Notes under the pieces: generated by a model
Seen by the model: only the letters and a program-made list of their open reading frames with translations
Databases searched by the model: none
Told to the model about the DNA's origin: nothing
Assembly: GCA_017479035.1 (NCBI GenBank)
Contig: JAFVCR010000004.1
Coordinates: forward strand, 1 to 5,904
Direction of reading: 5' to 3'
Source: Kiritimatiellia bacterium
GTDB taxonomy: Bacteria > Verrucomicrobiota > Kiritimatiellia > RFP12 > UBA1067
Length of the DNA: 5,904 nucleotides
In this document: piece by piece, positions 1 to 3,344 of the stretch
How positions within the stretch are numbered: position 1 is the stretch's first letter
Layout of the letters: every line of letters begins with the position of its first letter
Position numbers and translations under genes: made by a program

Positions 1-22
1 AATTTGGTAGTATCTCCGTTCG
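1..22 (+). promoter_or_regulatory. Extended -10 promoter of the RNA methyltransferase gene, probably leaderless
   Basis: The window opens with AATTTGGTAGTATC (1-14). It contains TGG directly followed by TAGTAT (8-13), an extended -10 element. Nine bases separate it from the ATG at 23, so transcription would start at or within a few bases of the start codon. No Shine-Dalgarno sequence is present in 1-22. The same 14-mer lies at exactly the same distance before the bioB ATG. The matching -35 box would fall to the left of the window and cannot be seen. Confidence 0.6.
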
Positions 23-787
23 ATGAACGAATTTGACAAGAACGGAATACACCGCAGCGTGTGGAAGGATGCGTTGCGCCTTGTAAGAGAGGCGCATGCG
101 TTGCCGTTCGGTTCCGCAGAGGAAATCAAAGCGCGCGCCCGTGCGTTCGATTTCCTCCGCAAGCGGCCGGAAAAGTTTTTCGCATCGCTCGCGCATCTGC
201 TCCAGCCGAATGCTTCGGAACGCTCCATAGAAGCCGCTCTCGCGCCGCTCGAACGCATGGACTCCAAACTCCGCATCACGGATGTAGACATCGTAATCCG
301 CGATACGGACGCTGCGGAGAAGCCTGCCGCCGCGCCTATTGCCGTAGTGGCGGACAACATTCGCAGCGCGCTAAACATGGGCGGGATTTTCCGCACTGCG
401 GAGTTCTTCGGCGCGGAGAAAATCGTCTTGTGCGGCTACACGCCCGGCCCCGAAAACGCGCAAGTGCAAAAAACAGCCCTCGGTGCGGACGGCTTCATAC
501 CTTCGGAGCGCGGCGGCGACATTCGCGAAGCAATCCCGCGCCTCAAGGCCGCCGGATATGCGATATACGCACTCGAAACCGCCCAAAACGCCACGGACAT
601 CGCATCGTTGCAACCTCATCTGCCGTGTGCGCTGCTGCTTGGCAATGAACGTTTCGGCCTTGATGCGGATGTACTGGAGATGGCGGACGAAACAATCGTG
701 ATCCCGTCGCACGGGCGCAAGAATTCATTGAATGTGGTAAGTGCGCTTGCAGCGGCACTTGCCGTGGTGCGCACCAAAATACCTTGA
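23..787 (+). CDS. SpoU/TrmH-family RNA 2'-O-ribose methyltransferase
   Basis: This 254-residue cytoplasmic protein should transfer a methyl group from SAM to a ribose 2'-OH in tRNA or rRNA; the target cannot be told from sequence. All three SPOUT/SpoU motifs are visible in the C-terminal two thirds. Motif 1 is DNIRSALNMGGIFRTAEFFG (residues 111-130), with the conserved Asn and Arg. Motif 2 is LLLGNERFGLD (204-214). Motif 3 is IPSHGRKNSLNVVSALA (227-243), with the SLNV that forms the trefoil-knot SAM site. KTALGAD (150-156) is the usual segment between motifs 1 and 2. Residues 1-95 are a helical, charged extension that I do not recognise and that may bind RNA. The ATG at 23 fits the promoter spacing. 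The gene converges on the glycosyltransferase gene with 5 bp between stops. Family assignment is firm; subfamily (TrmH, RlmB, TrmL or other) is open. Confidence 0.93.
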   Translation: MNEFDKNGIHRSVWKDALRLVREAHALPFGSAEEIKARARAFDFLRKRPEKFFASLAHLLQPNASERSIEAALAPLERMDSKLRITDVDIVIRDTDAAEKPAAAPIAVVADNIRSALNMGGIFRTAEFFGAEKIVLCGYTPGPENAQVQKTALGADGFIPSERGGDIREAIPRLKAAGYAIYALETAQNATDIASLQPHLPCALLLGNERFGLDADVLEMADETIVIPSHGRKNSLNVVSALAAALAVVRTKIP

Positions 788-792
788 TTGCC

Positions 793-1935
793 TCACGTTG
801 CGCCGACGGCATCAAGAAATGCCGTTATGGAGCGGCGAGTGTTCCAGAATTGCGCGTTGACATCGTGCGAGACCCGCCCCATGCGCTTAAGCGCGGCGGC
901 ATCTGCGGAGAAGACTTCTTCAAGTTTCGCCTTGAACGCTTCTTTGTCCAAGACAGGCAGCCGCCATCCGTTCCCGCCGTCCGCAACGCCTTCCTCCACG
1001 TTCCCCGCTTGGGTCGACAACGCCACCGGCAGGCTACAGTGCAACGCCTCCACTACCGACAGCGGATTGGGATCGTAGAGCGACGGCAACATCATCATGT
1101 CGGAGGCGGCATATACAAGCGGCATTTCATCATACGGCAGATACGGCAGGATGGCTATCTTGTCCGCCAGATTGCGCTCTTTGGCCAATGCCTCAAGTGC
1201 GTCATGCAATTCACCTTGCCCAAGGATGGTAATGCGCCAGTTGGCCAGCCATTCGCGCTCAAGCAGTTCGATCATCGGAGCAAGACCTTTGACGGGGCTC
1301 AAGCGCGCGGGGATGAAGCAGTGGAGCGTGCCGGGGCGTATGCCGAGTTTGGCGCGCATCGCGGCGATGGCATCCTGCGGATATTCTTCGCGTGGACGGA
1401 AGCGCGTTTCGTCCACTATGTTCGGCAGGAATACCGGCTTGGGCATGCGCTTGCGCGTCATAGCCTGATGCAGTGCCACATACTTCACTGCATCGCTTCC
1501 CGGTACGCCGATATATGCGTAGTGCGAGAAGATTTCGCGCTTGAGCCAGCCCTTGAATCCGTCCATCTTGCCTGTTGTTTTGGTGTTGCCCTCGCTCCAT
1601 GCGCACATGGTTTTTGCGCGGCAGAAATATGTGGCGAAGATGGAAGTGAAAGTATCGAACGTGCTGCCCGCAAGCAGAACATCCGGCCTGTTACTGCGCA
1701 GATGCCGCAGCAGCGACGGATTGAAATGGTGCGTGCCGTGCCCGCAGTCGGGCCAGTATGTGTGCGGAAAATCGATCTTCGGATTGCGCCAGGCATCGGG
1801 GCGTTCGCGGTGGCCTTGCGCCATGAAATGCACGTGGAAAGCCCATCCCCGCGCCGAGAGGATTTCGTGCATCGCATTGAACATGTGCAGCCTGTATGGG
1901 CTTGGAATGTTTTGTATGACCGCAAATGTTTTCAT
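793..1935 (-). CDS. GT4-like family glycosyltransferase (GT-B fold)
   Basis: This 380-residue protein resembles retaining GT-B glycosyltransferases, which use nucleotide sugars to build surface polysaccharides, glycolipids or similar glycans. Donor and acceptor cannot be deduced. The N-terminal acceptor half begins VIQNIPSPYRLHMFNAM (residues 6-22), a typical first strand and loop. The C-terminal donor half carries IPARLSPVKGL (208-218), with the conserved Arg and Lys-Gly, then ITILGQGEL (235-243), and then YDPNPLSVVEAL (287-298). The last is the family E-x7-E motif with Asp288 in place of the first Glu; Glu296 is kept. No signal peptide or membrane helix is seen, so it is probably cytosolic or peripheral. 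I chose the ATG at 1935 over the upstream in-frame ATG at 1971 because homology starts at MKTFAVIQ and the promoter occupies 1943-1971. It lies 46 bp downstream of bioB in the same direction but has its own promoter. Confidence 0.88.
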   Translation of the reverse strand: MKTFAVIQNIPSPYRLHMFNAMHEILSARGWAFHVHFMAQGHRERPDAWRNPKIDFPHTYWPDCGHGTHHFNPSLLRHLRSNRPDVLLAGSTFDTFTSIFATYFCRAKTMCAWSEGNTKTTGKMDGFKGWLKREIFSHYAYIGVPGSDAVKYVALHQAMTRKRMPKPVFLPNIVDETRFRPREEYPQDAIAAMRAKLGIRPGTLHCFIPARLSPVKGLAPMIELLEREWLANWRITILGQGELHDALEALAKERNLADKIAILPYLPYDEMPLVYAASDMMMLPSLYDPNPLSVVEALHCSLPVALSTQAGNVEEGVADGGNGWRLPVLDKEAFKAKLEEVFSADAAALKRMGRVSHDVNAQFWNTRRSITAFLDAVGAT

Positions 1936-1942
1936 CGCCGCG

Positions 1943-1971
1943 ATTCTACCATATTTTCCCGCGCTGCGCAA
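1943..1971 (-). promoter_or_regulatory. Promoter of the glycosyltransferase gene, probably leaderless
   Basis: Read on the - strand, TTGCGC (1966-1971) is followed by exactly 17 bases and then TAGAAT (1943-1948), a 5/6 match to TATAAT. TGG sits directly before the -10, making it an extended -10. Only 7 bases lie between the -10 and the ATG at 1935, so the expected transcription start coincides with the start codon. No Shine-Dalgarno site fits. It fills most of the short gap after the bioB stop, which argues that the glycosyltransferase can be transcribed separately from bioB. I see no convincing terminator hairpin in this gap. Confidence 0.65.
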
Positions 1972-1981
1972 CTGCGGCTGT

Positions 1982-2959
1982 TTAGGCTTTTACATCCGGC
2001 GAAACGTCGTATCCGGCTTCCACGGCCAGTGCGCGGTCGTCCTCGTATATTGCGCCGGGCGTGGTGAGAAGGGGGCCTGCAATCCCTGCCGACATTCCCA
2101 CGTATATACACCGCCGCGCATCGTCGTCGGTAAGGTCGCGTCTGCCGCCTGCAAAGCGGAATGCCGTTCCCGGATTGACGAAACGCAATATCGCGATGGA
2201 GTCCAGTATGCGTTCGATAGGCAGGAATTGCGCCGTGCCAAGCGGTGTGCCTTCGATGGGGTGGAGGATGTTCACGGGTATCGAATTGGCACCAGTCTCC
2301 TTCAGCGCGAAAGCGAATTCCACAAGTTGCTCGTCCGTCTCGCCCATGCCGATGATGCCTCCGCAGCATACTTCCAGCCCCGCCGCCCGCGCCGCGCGTA
2401 TGGTGGCGAGTTTCTCCTCTGCGGTGTGCGTGGTGCACAGCGTCCCGAAATGGCTAGGCGCGGTCTCAAGATTGCAATGCAGCCTCTCTAGCCCCGCTTC
2501 TTTCAACTTTGCAATGTCTTCAGCACTCACCAGCCCGAGTGACGCGCACAGATGCAACTTCGTTTGTTTGCGCATTTCGCGCAGAGCATCGCATATTTCC
2601 TCTATCTGCGCAGGTGTCTGCCCTTTGCCGCTCGTGACGATGCCGATGCGGCTCGCGCCGTTTTTCTCCGCCTTTACCGCCGCATCCACGCAAGCCTTCG
2701 TGCCCACCCAACCCCAGTTTTCGCACGATGTCTTGTAATGTGCGCTCTGCGCGCACCATTTGCAGTTCTCCGGGCAGCGGCCCTGCCTTGCCGATATGAT
2801 TGCGCAGAAATCGAATTTCTTTGTCACTCGCCGTTGGGTTATTTCGTGCGCGGCGCGGTGGAATTCCTCGCGTGGTGCGTTTTGCAGAATATCCAACGCT
2901 TCTGCCGGCGTTATTTCGCCGCCGTTTATTATCCTGTCTGCAATATCTTTCAAATTCAT
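1982..2959 (-). CDS. bioB: Biotin synthase (radical SAM), variant cysteine pattern
   Basis: This 325-residue radical SAM enzyme inserts sulfur into dethiobiotin, the last step of biotin synthesis. The [4Fe-4S] site is CPENCKWC (Cys62, Cys66, Cys69), followed by the family signature AQSAHYKT. Other BioB blocks are LHLCASLG (135-142), HCNLETAPSHF (161-171), EVCCGGIIGMGET (197-209), IPVNILHPIEGTPL (227-240), FRFAGGRRDL (267-276) and the C-terminal LLTTPG (297-302). Length is normal. By alignment to E. coli BioB, second-cluster ligands Cys128, Cys188 and Arg260 correspond to Cys138, Cys198 and Arg268. Cys97 corresponds to Gly106, in SRIGIVTSGK. Cys162, Cys175 and Cys199 are extra cysteines near the active-site strands. 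No other bio gene lies in the window. The start at 2959 fits the promoter just upstream; there is no Shine-Dalgarno site. Confidence 0.95.
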   Translation of the reverse strand: MNLKDIADRIINGGEITPAEALDILQNAPREEFHRAAHEITQRRVTKKFDFCAIISARQGRCPENCKWCAQSAHYKTSCENWGWVGTKACVDAAVKAEKNGASRIGIVTSGKGQTPAQIEEICDALREMRKQTKLHLCASLGLVSAEDIAKLKEAGLERLHCNLETAPSHFGTLCTTHTAEEKLATIRAARAAGLEVCCGGIIGMGETDEQLVEFAFALKETGANSIPVNILHPIEGTPLGTAQFLPIERILDSIAILRFVNPGTAFRFAGGRRDLTDDDARRCIYVGMSAGIAGPLLTTPGAIYEDDRALAVEAGYDVSPDVKA

Positions 2960-2968
2960 GGTTTCTGG

Positions 2969-2997
2969 ATACTACCAAATTTGTAGAAATAAGGCAA
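2969..2997 (-). promoter_or_regulatory. Promoter of bioB, probably leaderless
   Basis: On the - strand TTGCCT (2992-2997) is followed by exactly 17 bases and TAGTAT (2969-2974), preceded by TGG (extended -10). Nine bases separate the -10 from the ATG at 2959, giving a predicted leader of about 0-3 bases. The 14-mer AATTTGGTAGTATC (2968-2981, - strand) is identical to the one at 1-14 before the methyltransferase gene and stands the same 8 bases from the ATG. No BirA-type operator or riboswitch is recognisable; there is no transcribed leader to hold one. Confidence 0.7.
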
Positions 2998-3053
2998 CTG
3001 TTTTCCCGCAGTAGTTTGCAGTGTGCAGTTTGCAGTTTGAAAATGCAATCAAC

Positions 3054-3106
3054 GCAGAGGCACGAGAGATGCAGAGGCGCAGAGATTCGAGAGACACGCG
3101 AGAAAA
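3054..3106. repeat. Purine-rich short tandem repeat stretch
   Basis: Two imperfect units of about 17 bases, each starting GCAGAGGC (3054 and 3071), are followed by degenerate CGAGAGACACGCGAGAAAA. Dispersed 'GCAGAGGCGCAGAG' sequences are, as far as I remember, found in intergenic regions of many environmental bacteria. Here it forms the left interior of the larger repeat and has no visible coding role. Confidence 0.55.
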
Positions 3107-3128
3107 TGCGAGTGTGTACTGTGGGGAC

Positions 3129-3145
3129 GCGGGCGTCTCGCCCGC
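3129..3145. repeat. GC palindrome ('DAGVSPA' type hairpin)
   Basis: GCGGGCG (3129-3135) and CGCCCGC (3139-3145) form a perfect 7-bp all-GC stem around a TCT loop. Read in one + frame, the surrounding sequence gives GDAGVSPAEG, a peptide I remember from falsely annotated small proteins over intergenic repeats. No T-run follows, so it is not a standard intrinsic terminator. It may act as a REP-like element or transcript stabiliser; that is inference. Confidence 0.6.
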
Positions 3146-3150
3146 GGAGG

Positions 3151-3200
3151 GTTTGCCGTGTGCAGTTATGGACGCGGCGCGACAACTGCACACTGCAAAC
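3151..3200. repeat. Long hairpin using a third copy of the repeat arm
   Basis: GTTTGCCGTGTGCAGTT (3151-3167) is a 16/17 direct copy of 3014-3030. It can pair with AACTGCACACTGCAAAC (3184-3200) to form a 17-bp stem with one mismatch and a 16-base loop (3168-3183). The right arm can therefore pair with either of two left partners. It suggests growth of the repeat by local inverted duplication. Confidence 0.65.
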
Positions 3201-3254
3201 TATCCGGGATAAGGGTGCTTCCTCCGCTAGTGTGAAATACTTTGAAAAATCCGC

Positions 3255-3283
3255 TTGCAAGAAATGTGGATTTGTGCTAGTTT
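3255..3283 (+). promoter_or_regulatory. Promoter of the secreted-protein gene
   Basis: TTGCAA (3255-3260) is followed by exactly 17 bases and TAGTTT (3278-3283), with TGC before the -10 (extended -10). This is the same grammar as the bioB and glycosyltransferase promoters. The -10 is weaker (3/6 to TATAAT). Transcription would start near 3290, giving a leader of about 55 bases, unlike the other genes here. It lies outside the composite repeat, so the repeat would not be part of this mRNA. Confidence 0.55.
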
Positions 3284-3294
3284 AACCTCAAAAT

Positions 3295-3327
3295 CGGGGA
3301 CGGTGTATATTAGGCATCTTGTCCCGG
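3295..3327 (+). promoter_or_regulatory. Weak inverted repeat in the leader of the secreted-protein gene
   Basis: GGGAC (3297-3301) can pair with GTCCC (3321-3325), and C3295 with G3327 beyond one mismatch, around a 19-base loop. It ends just before the Shine-Dalgarno site, so it could influence translation. The stem is short and may be chance. Confidence 0.25.
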
Positions 3328-3330
3328 TAT

Positions 3331-3336
3331 GGAGGA
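3331..3336 (+). promoter_or_regulatory. Shine-Dalgarno site deciding the start at 3345
   Basis: GGAGGA lies 8 bases before the ATG at 3345. An in-frame ATG at 3339 is only 2 bases away, too close for good initiation, and the ATG at 3329 is in another frame. It is the only clear Shine-Dalgarno site before a gene in the window. Confidence 0.8.
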
Positions 3337-3344
3337 ACATGAAT

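Larger units (their letters stand above)
3004..3209. repeat. MITE-like / composite intergenic repeat with terminal inverted repeats
   Basis: The core ends are a perfect 19-bp inverted repeat: TAGTTTGCAGTGTGCAGTT at 3012-3030, with its reverse complement at 3184-3202. The match extends outward through TCCCG (3004-3008) and CGGGA (3205-3209), with one gap and one mismatch, giving 26-27-bp arms about 150 bases apart. The arms are built of heptamers: TTTGCAG, TGTGCAG, TTTGCAG at 3015-3035, and two units in reverse at 3187-3200. Inside lie a purine-rich repeat stretch, a GC palindrome and a third copy of the arm. There is no credible gene inside. I see no clear target-site duplication, so mobility is inference. 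It sits between the bioB promoter and the promoter of the secreted-protein gene. Confidence 0.75.

Noticed and set aside
1936..1971. N-terminal extension of the glycosyltransferase from the in-frame ATG at 1971
   Set aside because: The 12 extra residues do not look like part of the fold, and this stretch carries a -35/-10 pair with correct spacing for a start at 1935.
784..2067. A 427-codon open frame on the + strand opposite the glycosyltransferase
   Set aside because: It is antisense to a protein with clear GT-B motifs, is rich in Arg, His and Cys with no recognisable domain, and has no promoter or Shine-Dalgarno site. It is a shadow of GC-rich codon use.
1..2982. An invertible DNA segment bounded by the inverted 14-mers at 1-14 and 2968-2981
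   Set aside because: Both copies are positioned as promoters of outward-placed genes, and a third related copy before the glycosyltransferase follows the same grammar. No recombinase is nearby. Shared promoter sequence explains it better.
3129..3145. Intrinsic terminator at the GC palindrome
   Set aside because: No T-run follows on either strand and no gene ends toward it; both flanking genes are transcribed away from it.
3004..3209. A CRISPR array in the intergenic repeats
   Set aside because: Repeat units are short, degenerate and mostly adjacent, with no regular 30-40-base unique spacers and no cas genes.
3021..3212. A 63-codon + strand frame containing GDAGVSPAEG
   Set aside because: It lies entirely inside the composite repeat and its sequence is set by palindromes and short repeats. 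It is a typical false small-protein call.
2520..3260. A 246-codon - strand frame overlapping bioB and the intergenic repeat
   Set aside because: It is out of frame with the well-supported bioB and begins in non-coding repeat DNA.
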